Origin: Paenibacillus albiflavus
GTDB lineage: Bacteria > Bacillota > Bacilli > Paenibacillales > NBRC-103111
Direction of reading: 5' to 3'
Assembly (NCBI RefSeq): GCF_004344915.1
Contig: NZ_SKFG01000018.1
Location: 1 to 64,000, forward strand
DNA: 64,000 nucleotides
The notes below the pieces were generated by a model, which worked only from the letters and a program-made list of their open reading frames with translations, was not told the origin of the DNA and made no database searches. Both the position numbers and the translations under genes were made by a program. Shown piece after piece: positions 34,530-43,446 of this stretch. Positions within the stretch are counted from its first letter, which is position 1. Each line of letters starts with the position of its first letter.

Positions 34530-35501
34530 ATGTTCAAAAAATCATTTAACACAATTATACTGCTTATTCTAATCAGTAGTCTCTTAATTGCTTGTACGAA
34601 TAATCAAGAAATTCAGACGACAGCATTACAAGCGATCGCCAAACAAAGTGAAATGAAGTCTTATTCCTTTGAAGGCAGTGCAAAGCTTGGATTAGGCGAT
34701 GGCCTCATCCCTGCAACGAATCCACTAACACTTGGAATCGTCAATATGCTCAAAGAAAGTACAATCGAATGGAAAGGCGCTACCGAGAACAATCCTGCTA
34801 GATTGGAAGCTACACTAAAGCTCACACCCAATAGCTCCAATTCGCAGCTTGAATTACCCTTACTTATTAAAGATAACAAATTGTATTTTAATATTCCAGC
34901 AATCAATAAGCCAGGAGAATTCTTTGTAATGGATTTGTCCACAAGCAGCATAGGATCTAATAATGGCATTCATCCTGAAGCACTGCAGCAAACTTCCGCT
35001 ACGTTATCCGAGGTCATGCGTATCCTATTTGCAAGCGCTGAAGCCAAATGGCTCCATGAAGATAAAGAACCTGCTTCGCTTCCGGATGGGACAACTGGCA
35101 CCAGCATTCGTTTGGAAATTACATCCAACAATGAAAAGGCTGTAAATCAAATGATGCAATCCAAATCAGGAGAAATGATTGACAAGCTTGCATCAAGTGG
35201 AATAATCAGTTCAGCAACTGCTGAGGCTTGGAAAAAGAGCAAGGAAACCAAAATCGAACTTAAAGCTCCTAGTCAATTGCAGCTTATTATCGACAAAGAC
35301 GGGAATATCAGAAGTCAGTCCATTGACCTAAAGCTAGCGATCACGGATGAGAATGGCACAACGAATACACATGCCATAACTTTTGAGCAAAGCTATAGCA
35401 ATATCAATACAGCTCCTGATTTTCAAATGGCTATTCCAGAGAACGCCAAATCTTTTGATGATGTACTTCAATTCCTGGCTCCAAATAAAACGAATAAGTA
35501 A
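34530..35501 (+). CDS. Hypothetical lipoprotein
   Basis: 323 residues from ATG 34530 (after GAAGGGAG; an upstream start at 34503 precedes the ribosome site). The N-terminus is MFKKSFN plus a hydrophobic core and the lipobox LLIAC, so it is probably lipidated and outside the membrane. The rest is beta-rich with repeated polar/hydrophobic alternation and a late LQLIIDKDGNIRSQSIDLKL stretch. This resembles two-layer lipoproteins of the LolA/LppX-like type, but I do not assign a family. It precedes a secreted coiled-coil gene on the same strand. Confidence 0.75.
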   Translation: MFKKSFNTIILLILISSLLIACTNNQEIQTTALQAIAKQSEMKSYSFEGSAKLGLGDGLIPATNPLTLGIVNMLKESTIEWKGATENNPARLEATLKLTPNSSNSQLELPLLIKDNKLYFNIPAINKPGEFFVMDLSTSSIGSNNGIHPEALQQTSATLSEVMRILFASAEAKWLHEDKEPASLPDGTTGTSIRLEITSNNEKAVNQMMQSKSGEMIDKLASSGIISSATAEAWKKSKETKIELKAPSQLQLIIDKDGNIRSQSIDLKLAITDENGTTNTHAITFEQSYSNINTAPDFQMAIPENAKSFDDVLQFLAPNKTNK

Positions 35502-35517
35502 CATTATTTTAACCACA

Positions 35518-35546
35518 TGCCTCCTACATCAGGGGGCAAATTTTAT
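35518..35546 (+). terminator. Probable terminator after the lipoprotein gene
   Basis: TGCC-CC and GG-GGCA arms with a short loop, followed by AATTTTATAATT, 17 bases after the stop. The stem is short and contains single bulges, so strength is uncertain. Confidence 0.55.
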
Positions 35547-35587
35547 AATTCCTAAATACATGCTAATCTAATGGGGGGAGGGATGGT

Positions 35588-36670
35588 ATGAAGGGATTTT
35601 TGCGAATTTTCTTATGTTTATTATTGATGTTTATCTGTATCTCTCCTCTCATTATAGGAGCAAATGCCGAAGAAAAGTCGATAAGTACAGAGGAAGCCGA
35701 TATTAGAGAGCTTTTACAGAAGAGTCTTACGATTCAAGAGATCGATCGGGAGCTCGAGAGACTAACGGCAAAGGATGCCAAGCTCGTACAAGCAATGAGC
35801 GACAATGAGACCTTGATCAATCAGCAAAAAGAAGAAATGAAAGGCGTTAAAGATAAAGCCGGTAAAATACTTAGGTCCTATTATACAGGTGATCGACCTT
35901 CCATTATACAAGTCTTGCTTACAGCCGATTCGTTAAGTGACTTATTTAAAACACTGGAATACATGAATATGATTGTTACGCATGATTCGAGAGTGCTTAC
36001 AAGCTACAAATCTTCTCAAGAGAAGCTTCAAACTCTGCAGCAGGAGCTTGCCAAGCAGCGTGATGAGCTAGCAACAGCCAAAGCGGATTACATCGCCCAA
36101 AAAGAACGCATACTCCTGCTGCAAGCAGAACTAGATAATCTTCTTGCCCAAAGCGATAACAAAGATAAATTAATCGAACAAATCAATGCGCTTAATGATC
36201 AGTGGCGTACGAAAGGACTCCCTTTATTTAATCAATATTTAACGGAGCTCTCTAAATCAATGTCCAGCTTCACTGAATTGTTGTCCAAAGACAATTTCAA
36301 GTTAACGAGTCTAAACAGTGCGGAATTTATCATTTCAGATGCACAGCTTAATCAATTCCTGCGATCGAAGAATAAGGTATTTGATAATCTGAACTTTACA
36401 TTTGAAAATGATTATTTCATCGCAGAAGGTCATGAAGACGACATCCAAGTATCCATCAAAGGCACCTATACATTACATGAAGATAAAATCAAATTTGAAC
36501 TTTTGGGACTTACGTTCAATCAATTCGACTTGCCTGACACGACGATCAAAGATTTAAATGAACAATACACTCTCGGCATAGATCCTTCACAGTTCTCATC
36601 CATATTTACCGCAGATGGTGTCGTCGTTGAGCAAGGCAAAATTACAATCAAATTGAAAATGAAATTCTAA
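35588..36670 (+). CDS. Secreted coiled-coil protein of unknown function
   Basis: 360 residues with a signal peptide (MKGFLRIFLCLLLM ... GANA/EE, cleavage near residue 27). A long coiled coil runs from about 40 to 210 (QEIDRELERLTAKDAKL ... ELDNLLAQ), then a globular, beta-rich C-terminal domain from about 215 to 360. The N-terminal half resembles the coiled-coil regions of CwlO/PcsB-type wall proteins, which sense or activate hydrolases, but no NlpC/P60 or CHAP domain is present. A GGGGGGAGG ribosome site precedes the ATG. The function is not recognised. Confidence 0.75.
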   Translation: MKGFLRIFLCLLLMFICISPLIIGANAEEKSISTEEADIRELLQKSLTIQEIDRELERLTAKDAKLVQAMSDNETLINQQKEEMKGVKDKAGKILRSYYTGDRPSIIQVLLTADSLSDLFKTLEYMNMIVTHDSRVLTSYKSSQEKLQTLQQELAKQRDELATAKADYIAQKERILLLQAELDNLLAQSDNKDKLIEQINALNDQWRTKGLPLFNQYLTELSKSMSSFTELLSKDNFKLTSLNSAEFIISDAQLNQFLRSKNKVFDNLNFTFENDYFIAEGHEDDIQVSIKGTYTLHEDKIKFELLGLTFNQFDLPDTTIKDLNEQYTLGIDPSQFSSIFTADGVVVEQGKITIKLKMKF

Positions 36671-36694
36671 ATCAGGCTCTTCGAACCTAACATA

Positions 36695-38026
36695 TCATAA
36701 CAAATCGGCTGCTAATTGAGCGAGGTGAGAACGTTCACCTCGCTCTAACATGATATGGCCACTTATGGATTCGGCTTTGAACCTCTCTACTGCATAGGTT
36801 AATCCATTGCTCATCGCATCCAAATAAGGATGATCGATTTGATTCGGATCACCTAACAAGACGATTTTACTCCCCTCGCCGACACGTGAGACGATTGTCT
36901 TTACTTCATGTCTTGATAAATTCTGCGCTTCATCAATAATGATGAATTGTCCAGGAATAGAGCGGCCACGAATATAAGTCAGGGCTTCTACCTGGATAGA
37001 GCCTAATCCTGCCAATATTTTATCAATATCTCCCGTCTTTTTGGTATCAAATAAGAATTCCAGATTATCGTAAATTGGCTGCATCCAGGGGCGCAGCTTC
37101 TCATCCTTCTCCCCAGGCAAGAAGCCGATATCCTTCCCCATCGGAACAACAGGTCTTGCGATCAGCAGCTTTTTGTATTTATGTTCATCTTCCACCTTCA
37201 TTAAGCCTGCTGCGAGTGTTAGAAGGGTTTTGCCTGTTCCTGCCTTCCCGGTCAGCGTGACAAACGGGATATCATCATTCAGAAGCAGTTCAAGCGCCAT
37301 ACGTTGCTGTGCATTGCGTGCAGAAATCCCCCAGATCGGATCATTGCTTAAATAAAGTGGCTCAAGCTTCTTCCCATCCGCACTGACTTTAAGGAGGGCA
37401 GATTTGGATGTGCCAAGCTCATCTCTGAGAATAACAAATTCATGAGGAAGTAACGTATAGGGAAGGGATAAACTGGAAATATTCAGAAATCGAAAGGAAT
37501 AGAATTCATCGATTATGGCTGGATGCACCTTTAATGTTGCATATCCCTGATACATTTCGGTTGAATGCACGATCCGGTCGCTTAAATAGTCCTGTGCCGT
37601 TAAGCCAAGCACATCTGCTTTCACTCGTACTAACGTATCTTTACTGACTACAATAACAGGTCTAGGCTCTGTCTTTGTTTGTTCTTCCAAGTGATAGTTC
37701 ATGGCGAGCGCAAGTATGCGATTATCATTCGATAATTCAACGAATAACTCCTCAACCTTGCCAAGTAATCGATGATTCAATTCTACCTTAATAATCCCGC
37801 CATTCTCTAAATCAATACCATCGCTTATTCTGCCTTTAGCTCTTAGTCCATCAAGCAGCCTAGCCACGGTTCGTGCATTGCGCCCTATTTCATCCGCCAA
37901 TCGCTTCTTCGAATCGATTTCCTCCAGTACAACAGCAGGGATAATGACATCATTGTCTTCAAAAGCATAGATCGCATTCGGATCCTGCAGAAGAACATTC
38001 GTATCCAATACATAGATTTTTCTCAT
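36695..38026 (-). CDS. PIN-PhoH family protein (YlaK type)
   Basis: A 443-residue two-domain protein: an N-terminal PIN nuclease domain (VLDTNVLLQDP with acidic residues, VVLEEID; residues 1-140) and a C-terminal PhoH ATPase (Walker A TGKAGTGKTLLTLA near 260, RPVVPMGKDIGFLPG, Walker B FIIIDEAQNL, LLGDPNQID). The family is thought to be RNA-directed helicase/nuclease or toxin-like, but its cellular role is not settled. In Bacillus subtilis ylaK lies near typA and ylaH, as here. The ATG follows GGGGGAGGA. Confidence 0.93.
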   Translation of the reverse strand: MRKIYVLDTNVLLQDPNAIYAFEDNDVIIPAVVLEEIDSKKRLADEIGRNARTVARLLDGLRAKGRISDGIDLENGGIIKVELNHRLLGKVEELFVELSNDNRILALAMNYHLEEQTKTEPRPVIVVSKDTLVRVKADVLGLTAQDYLSDRIVHSTEMYQGYATLKVHPAIIDEFYSFRFLNISSLSLPYTLLPHEFVILRDELGTSKSALLKVSADGKKLEPLYLSNDPIWGISARNAQQRMALELLLNDDIPFVTLTGKAGTGKTLLTLAAGLMKVEDEHKYKKLLIARPVVPMGKDIGFLPGEKDEKLRPWMQPIYDNLEFLFDTKKTGDIDKILAGLGSIQVEALTYIRGRSIPGQFIIIDEAQNLSRHEVKTIVSRVGEGSKIVLLGDPNQIDHPYLDAMSNGLTYAVERFKAESISGHIMLERGERSHLAQLAADLL

Positions 38027-38063
38027 GAAACGTCATCCTCCCCCAATAGGCTGATTACACTGA

Positions 38064-38219
38064 TTATTGTTTTGAACCACTAAAAAAGCCCAGACGGAGT
38101 TCACCGTCTAGGCTTAATTCACCATTGCATATGGAATCGATCTGCAGCGCAAAGCAACTTGGTTTAGAACGCTGATCGAAAAACAATTGATCCGTAAGAG
38201 AAGTGATTGCTTCAGCCAT
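38064..38219 (-). CDS. 51-codon small ORF ending in a terminator hairpin
   Basis: ATG at 38219 with a strong ribosome site AGGAGG seven bases upstream opens a 51-residue frame starting MAEAITSLTDQLFF and ending FFSGSKQ, with two Cys and no recognised family. Codons 35-46 are encoded by an intrinsic terminator (38082-38115), which is odd for a normal gene. It lies between a 90-residue hypothetical gene and the PIN-PhoH gene. It may be a small protein or a leader peptide whose translation controls readthrough into the PhoH gene; that it is expressed is inferred only from the ribosome site. Confidence 0.5.
   Translation of the reverse strand: MAEAITSLTDQLFFDQRSKPSCFALQIDSICNGELSLDGELRLGFFSGSKQ
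38082..38115 (-). terminator. Terminator/attenuator overlapping the small ORF
   Basis: A stem of AAGCC, one mismatch, AGACGG pairing with CCGTCT, GGCTT, a 6-base loop and a run of six T on the minus strand. It would stop transcription 56 bases before the PIN-PhoH start. Confidence 0.85.
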
Positions 38220-38315
38220 CAATTAACCTCCTACTGCCGGTTTCGAATTCCACTTTAGGAATATTATAACATATGGACATAGGGGATTCCATGTGAAAAT
38301 GTCCACTGTAAACGC

Positions 38316-38588
38316 TTAATTATACTTGGGATTCGAATTAATATCAGAGAGAAGCTTCTCAGCTAATTCCCGATCATATTTAAGCTCAAGTTGCCTACCT
38401 TCTTGCGTATATTGAATGTAATAAGCATGATCATCTGTTCGATCTACTACATAATGATCAAGCTTATGATCTTCAGTCAGGATTGTTTCAAAAAACTGAA
38501 GGGTTTCAGTAGCCGCGCCATCATCCGTGCGTGCATCTGAAACTATTTTCATTTGCAGCCAATTAAAAATAGCATCTTCAAGCTTCAT
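38316..38588 (-). CDS. Hypothetical protein, 90 residues
   Basis: A soluble, acidic protein with no TM, Cys or recognised motif. It starts MKLEDAIFNWLQMKIV and has a beta-like DHYVVDRTDDHAYYIQYTQ centre. The ATG begins right after the stop of the YlaH-like gene with GAGGG upstream, so the two are coupled. Family unknown to me. Confidence 0.75.
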   Translation of the reverse strand: MKLEDAIFNWLQMKIVSDARTDDGAATETLQFFETILTEDHKLDHYVVDRTDDHAYYIQYTQEGRQLELKYDRELAEKLLSDINSNPKYN

Positions 38589-38885
38589 CTACGCTTTTCC
38601 CTCTTTCTTGTGGCTTCGATCCTCAATAAAATGACGTACACGCACAATCAGCATCAACAATATAGCTACACCTAAACAAAGGATAATCGGTAATCTACCA
38701 AGCACTTGGAAGAATAGCAACATAACTGAACCAATGGCAATAATGACATATACGAGAATTGTTTTGCCAATTGATAGTTTCTGCTGCACACGAAATACTT
38801 TGTTGTAAACAAATGCAACAAACACGAAAATTATGAAAAATGTAATGAAAGGATGGTTCAAAAACCATTCATTCAGCGCAGCCAT
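38589..38885 (-). CDS. YlaH-like membrane protein
   Basis: 98 residues with three predicted membrane segments (about 12-30, 40-60, 64-84) and a charged C-terminal tail (HFIEDRSHKKEGKA). Size, topology and the place between typA and the PIN-PhoH gene match YlaH of Bacillus subtilis. Function is unknown. An AGGAGCTGAGG ribosome site precedes the ATG. Confidence 0.78.
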   Translation of the reverse strand: MAALNEWFLNHPFITFFIIFVFVAFVYNKVFRVQQKLSIGKTILVYVIIAIGSVMLLFFQVLGRLPIILCLGVAILLMLIVRVRHFIEDRSHKKEGKA

Positions 38886-38983
38886 TACCTCAGCTCCTTA
38901 TCATTAGAAAATAGTACAAGAATAAACAGCTTTGCCGCCCCATATAGGACGGCCGCTGTTCACTCTATTCCATTATACAATAT

Positions 38984-40825
38984 TTATATGTTTACATCAG
39001 CACTTTTACGATGTTTCTCTGCACGTTCGCGCTCACTCTTGTTCAAGATTTTCTTGCGAAGACGAATGGACTTCGGTGTAATTTCACAATATTCATCATC
39101 GTTCAAGTACTCAAGTGCCTGCTCCATGGAATGCAGACGCGGCGCTTTCAACGTTACCGTACCTTCTTTAGTAGCGGAACGAACGTTAGTTAATTGCTTC
39201 TCTTTACAAATATTTACAATGATGTCATTCTCACGCGTATGCTCACCAACGATCATACCTTCATAGACTTCAGTTCCTGGGGTAACGAACAGAATTCCAC
39301 GATCCTCAACACCAAGCATACCGTAGAATGTAGTTGAACCTGTCTCTGAAGACACAAGCACACCTTGATGTCTGCCGCCAAGACCAGAACCTTGATAAGG
39401 ACCATAGGAATCAAATGCATGGTTTAGTACGCCATAACCTTTTGTCAATGTCAAGAAATACGTTCTGTAACCGATAAGACCGCGAGCTGGAATCTTGAAT
39501 TCCAAACGAACATTACCATTGCCGTTATTGACCATATTGACCATCTCGGCTTTGCGTGTTCCTAGGCTCTCCATTACCGCACCCATGCTTTCCTCAGGAA
39601 CATCAATAATCAAGTGCTCGATCGGCTCCATCTTCTGTCCATCGATTTCACGAATGATTACTTCTGGTTTGGATACTTGCAATTCATAACCTTCACGACG
39701 CATATTCTCAATCAGAATACCAAGGTGAAGCTCACCACGACCTGAAACGACAAATGCATCTGGAGAATCCGTTTCATCTACACGAAGCGATACATCCGTT
39801 TCTAGTTCTTTGAATAGACGTTCACGAATCTTACGTGAAGTGATCCATTTGCCTTCTTTACCTGCAAATGGGGAGTTATTCACAAGGAATGTCATTTGCA
39901 AAGTAGGCTCGTCAATTTTCAGAACAGGAAGTGCCTCTGGATTAGCTGGGTCTGCAATGGTTTCACCAATGTTAATGTCTTTGATACCCGAAATAGCAAC
40001 GATATCACCGCCTGCTGCTTCTTCGATCTCGATACGTTTTAGTCCTTGGAAGCCGAACAGCTTCTCGACACGACCTTGCTTAACATTACCCTCGCGAGTA
40101 CATATAGCAACAACTTGTCCTTGGCGAACCTTACCACGATTGACACGACCAATCGCAACACGGCCTAAATATTCATTATAATCCATCAAAGTGACTAGGA
40201 ATTGTAGGGACTGATTAATATCCTCAGTTGGGGAAGGAATATGTTCAATAATGGTCTCATAAAGTGCCTGCATGTTCTCATCTTGCTTCTCAGGATCAAG
40301 CGATGATGTACCTTGCAATGCAGAAGCATACACAACGGGGAATTCTAATTGTTCTTCACTAGCGTCTAATTCGATGAAAAGATCTAGCACTTCATCAATA
40401 ACCTCATGCGGTCTTGCTGCAGGACGGTCAATTTTGTTTACAACAACAATCGGTGTTAAATTCTGTTCCAGCGCTTTACGCAAAACGAATTTCGTTTGTG
40501 GCATTGTACCTTCGAATGCATCGACTACAAGCAGAACGCCATCAACCATTTTCATGATACGCTCAACTTCACCGCCAAAGTCGGCGTGTCCTGGTGTATC
40601 TACGATGTTAATTAAATAATCTTTATACTGGATTGCTGTATTTTTAGCTAGGATTGTAATGCCGCGTTCACGTTCAATATCATTAGAATCCATCGCGCGT
40701 TCTTGTAACTGTTCATTACTGCGGAATGTTCCAGATTGTTGAAGCAGCTTGTCAACGAGTGTTGTTTTACCATGATCGACGTGGGCGATAATCGCAATGT
40801 TTTTTATTTTATCTCTTGCATGCAT
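38984..40825 (-). CDS. typA: TypA/BipA ribosome-associated GTPase
   Basis: Translational GTPase related to EF-G that acts in ribosome assembly and stress or cold growth. From ATG 40825 (MHARDKIKNIAIIAH) it has 613 residues; an open frame extends 44 codons upstream but is not typical. G1 is AHVDHGKTTLVDKLL, G2 ERERGITILAKNTA, G3 DTPGHADFGGEV, G4 VVNKIDRPAARP. EF-G-like domains follow, then the BipA-specific C-terminal domain (GVLVSSETGSTTFYGM ... CKEKQLTNVRSAT). Confidence 0.96.
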   Translation of the reverse strand: MHARDKIKNIAIIAHVDHGKTTLVDKLLQQSGTFRSNEQLQERAMDSNDIERERGITILAKNTAIQYKDYLINIVDTPGHADFGGEVERIMKMVDGVLLVVDAFEGTMPQTKFVLRKALEQNLTPIVVVNKIDRPAARPHEVIDEVLDLFIELDASEEQLEFPVVYASALQGTSSLDPEKQDENMQALYETIIEHIPSPTEDINQSLQFLVTLMDYNEYLGRVAIGRVNRGKVRQGQVVAICTREGNVKQGRVEKLFGFQGLKRIEIEEAAGGDIVAISGIKDINIGETIADPANPEALPVLKIDEPTLQMTFLVNNSPFAGKEGKWITSRKIRERLFKELETDVSLRVDETDSPDAFVVSGRGELHLGILIENMRREGYELQVSKPEVIIREIDGQKMEPIEHLIIDVPEESMGAVMESLGTRKAEMVNMVNNGNGNVRLEFKIPARGLIGYRTYFLTLTKGYGVLNHAFDSYGPYQGSGLGGRHQGVLVSSETGSTTFYGMLGVEDRGILFVTPGTEVYEGMIVGEHTRENDIIVNICKEKQLTNVRSATKEGTVTLKAPRLHSMEQALEYLNDDEYCEITPKSIRLRKKILNKSERERAEKHRKSADVNI

Positions 40826-40856
40826 ATGTCTCAATTCCCTCTCTATACCACAAAAT

Positions 40857-40881
40857 AAGCGCCGGACTTTTTCCGACGCTT
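40857..40881 (-). terminator. Hairpin before typA
   Basis: AAGCG-CGG and CCG-CGCTT arms around a short loop, with a T-rich tail (ATTTTG). It lies 51 bases past the stop of the 160-residue membrane protein gene and probably ends that transcript. Confidence 0.6.
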
Positions 40882-40931
40882 GTGAACCTATATTAGTATA
40901 TCCTCTAATTGTAAAAAAGGCAAGAAAATAC

Positions 40932-41414
40932 TTACCAAATTTTCGGCTTACGCACAATAATAAACAAGCCAGTTAGGATCAGAAGTGCGATAATCAAGTA
41001 AATACCAATTGTAACCAGTAACGTCATTCCGAACAAGACAATGGACACGATTCCTAAGATAGAAGAGGCAATCAAGAGTCCTCGTTCATTGTCTCTGCTA
41101 AAGGTATACATTTCGTATAGACCAATCGCCACACCCAAAATGAAACCAGGCCATAAGTATTTCATTAAACTCCAACTAAAGATGTTGCAGAACAAGAAGA
41201 TAACTCCATAAGTTGTCAATATTCCCCCAGGAACTAGAAGACCTACAGGCAATAATCCACCGAAATAAAGAAAGTGGAATGCAGCACCAAGAGCAATGAG
41301 AAGTAACGGCCAAAGCAAGATTCCGATAAAACTAAATACGCCTAATTTACCAAGCAGCAAAATAATCGCTACAACAATCAGCAGGATACCGATTGAATAA
41401 TTTCTACGATTCAT
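40932..41414 (-). CDS. Hypothetical membrane protein, 160 residues
   Basis: Four to six predicted membrane segments fill most of the protein. The start MNRRNYSIGILLIVVAIILLLGKLG with a following WPLLLIALGA resembles the LiaI/LiaF-like transmembrane module, but there is no C-terminal LiaF domain. A GGGGAG ribosome site precedes the ATG. Function unknown. Confidence 0.72.
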   Translation of the reverse strand: MNRRNYSIGILLIVVAIILLLGKLGVFSFIGILLWPLLLIALGAAFHFLYFGGLLPVGLLVPGGILTTYGVIFLFCNIFSWSLMKYLWPGFILGVAIGLYEMYTFSRDNERGLLIASSILGIVSIVLFGMTLLVTIGIYLIIALLILTGLFIIVRKPKIW

Positions 41415-41514
41415 CTGATTTCTCCCCTCTGAATAATTAACAAGTTCGACATTGATCTACAGTTAGTTTAACTGATATTGGATAAAATTTCTACTAGACC
41501 TAGGTCGGACTTCG

Positions 41515-42192
41515 TTAACGAGTTGTAACATGCGGTATATTTTTACGATTAGCCCATTTCTTAATTAGACCAATGATAATGACAAATGCTCCTCCTGCAA
41601 TCGGAATCAACCAATGAGGAATATACTGATCGACATATGGTGCCACTTTAATATCATTCGTAAACATTTCGCCTGCTGTATAGCCAAGTATTCCCGCTCC
41701 AAGAAACACAAAGATTGGAAACCGATGAAGTAGCTTCATCACGACACTGCTCCCCCATATAATTAGCGGAATACTAAGCGATATACCCAAAATAATAATG
41801 GCGATATCATTCTTTGCCATTGCCGCAATGGCCAGCACATTATCCAGACTCATGATAAAATCTGCAAGAATAATCGTTCGAACTGCTTTGCCAAGTGAAC
41901 TGGCTACTGCTATATTTCTGCCGCTATCATCTTCAATCAGCAGCTTGATGGCAATCCATATTAACAGAATCGAGCCCACAGCCTGGATGTAGGGAATACC
42001 GAGGATCGATACAGCTACCAGCGTCAGGATAAGCCGTAGCCCGATCGCACCGAATGCTCCCCACCAAATCGCTTGCGTCCTTTGTACTGCAGGCAAATTC
42101 TTGCTTGCCATTGCAATAACAACTGCGTTATCTCCACTGAGCACGATATTTACAATTAAAATTTGGAAAAACAAGAGAATGCTTTCCCACAT
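41515..42192 (-). CDS. TerC family membrane protein
   Basis: 225 residues with seven predicted membrane segments. The family signatures NIVLSGDNAVVIAMA (residues about 14-28) and the second acidic ADFIMSLDNVLAIA are intact. TerC proteins of this YjbE/YkoY type are linked to Mn2+ export or metal loading of secreted proteins in Bacillus. No yybP-ykoY Mn riboswitch is seen upstream. A GGGAGG ribosome site precedes the ATG. Confidence 0.9.
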   Translation of the reverse strand: MWESILLFFQILIVNIVLSGDNAVVIAMASKNLPAVQRTQAIWWGAFGAIGLRLILTLVAVSILGIPYIQAVGSILLIWIAIKLLIEDDSGRNIAVASSLGKAVRTIILADFIMSLDNVLAIAAMAKNDIAIIILGISLSIPLIIWGSSVVMKLLHRFPIFVFLGAGILGYTAGEMFTNDIKVAPYVDQYIPHWLIPIAGGAFVIIIGLIKKWANRKNIPHVTTR

Positions 42193-42237
42193 ATAGTTGC
42201 CTCCCGTCAGCGTACTGACGATTGCTAGGCTAGAATT

Positions 42238-43446
42238 TTAGAATAAATGCATCGTTTCCTCAGCGGCTTCGGATTGTGGTTTCACGACTAGTGTTTCTGT
42301 GCCCCGTATCGCTTCTTCTATTAGTTCAGGCAAGAAATCAAATGTTTCTTCGATATGGAACACAACATTCAAATTCGGATTCGTTGCAGGTGATTTAGGC
42401 AAGAAAAGCGTGCAGCAATCGTCGTACGGTAAAATTGAAGTTTCATACGTATCGATCTTTTCTGCAATGCGAATAATCTCCGTCTTATCCATTGTAATCA
42501 AAGGCTGAATGATCGGCAGATTAACAACACGGCCAATTGCATTCATGCTAGCGAGCGTTTGTGAAGCAACCTGTCCAAGACTTTCTCCGGTAACAAGCGC
42601 CCCCGCTCCGTTCTGCTCAGCTAATCGCTCTGCTATTCGATACATAGCACGACGCATGAACGTAATCATAAAATTACCCTTATGCGCTTCATGCAATCTT
42701 GTCTGAATTTCTGTAAAAGGAACGAGATGCAGCTTGATTTCTCCAGCATACTCCGAGAGCTTCCGAGTTAAGTCTATTACCTTCTGCTTAGCACGTTCAC
42801 TTGTATACGGATAACTATGGAAATGAACCGCTTCAATTGCAAGCCCTTTGCGCATTGCGAACCAACCAGCGACAGGCGAATCGATTCCTCCTGATAAGAG
42901 CAGCATCCCTTTGCCATTCGTACCGAGCGGAAATCCCCCAGTACCTGGTATAACCTCTGAATACAATAAAGATTTGGTTTCGCGAATTTCGACTCGAATA
43001 TTAATCTCTGGATGATGTACATCAACTTTTAAATTCGGTGTTTCATCCAAAACATGGCCGCCCACTAAATAATTCATTTGATGAGAGTCATGCGGAAACT
43101 TCTTATTCGCTCTTCGAACAGACACTTTGAATGTTTCCGGTGCTTTAGCTTGTGCACGGAATATCGATAAAGCGAGGTTTTGAATCGCTTGAACCTCATT
43201 ATCTGTCGTATAGGCAGGTGAGTACGAACGAATTCCAAATACTTTTTGAAGAACTTCACTCACATGCTCGTAACAATTTTTTACATTCTCTATATACAGT
43301 CTGCCAAACTCGCTAGAATACGTAATTTCCTCATGCTCAGATAATAATCTTTGAATTTGCTTAGTTACACTTTGCTCGAATTTTTTACGGTTACGTCCTT
43401 TGAGTGTCAATTCACCAAAACGGACTAACATGATGTCAGGATACAT
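42238..43446 (-). CDS. thiI: ThiI, tRNA 4-thiouridine synthase
   Basis: ATP-dependent enzyme that thiolates U8 of tRNA and can supply thiazole sulfur. From ATG 43446 (MYPDIMLVRFGELTLKG) it has 402 residues; the upstream in-frame extension runs through the preceding gene. It has an NFLD/THUMP domain (about 60-165) and a PP-loop ATPase domain with LLSGGIDSPVAGW near residue 183. The C-terminal rhodanese domain of the E. coli form is absent, as in Bacillus. The ATG shares a base with the stop of the cysteine desulfurase gene, its sulfur donor. Confidence 0.95.
   Translation of the reverse strand: MYPDIMLVRFGELTLKGRNRKKFEQSVTKQIQRLLSEHEEITYSSEFGRLYIENVKNCYEHVSEVLQKVFGIRSYSPAYTTDNEVQAIQNLALSIFRAQAKAPETFKVSVRRANKKFPHDSHQMNYLVGGHVLDETPNLKVDVHHPEINIRVEIRETKSLLYSEVIPGTGGFPLGTNGKGMLLLSGGIDSPVAGWFAMRKGLAIEAVHFHSYPYTSERAKQKVIDLTRKLSEYAGEIKLHLVPFTEIQTRLHEAHKGNFMITFMRRAMYRIAERLAEQNGAGALVTGESLGQVASQTLASMNAIGRVVNLPIIQPLITMDKTEIIRIAEKIDTYETSILPYDDCCTLFLPKSPATNPNLNVVFHIEETFDFLPELIEEAIRGTETLVVKPQSEAAEETMHLF

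Noticed and set aside
42193-42237. Possible yybP-ykoY manganese riboswitch upstream of the TerC gene
   Set aside because: The gap to thiI is only 45 bases and contains just a small CGTCAG/CTGACG hairpin, too short for that riboswitch.
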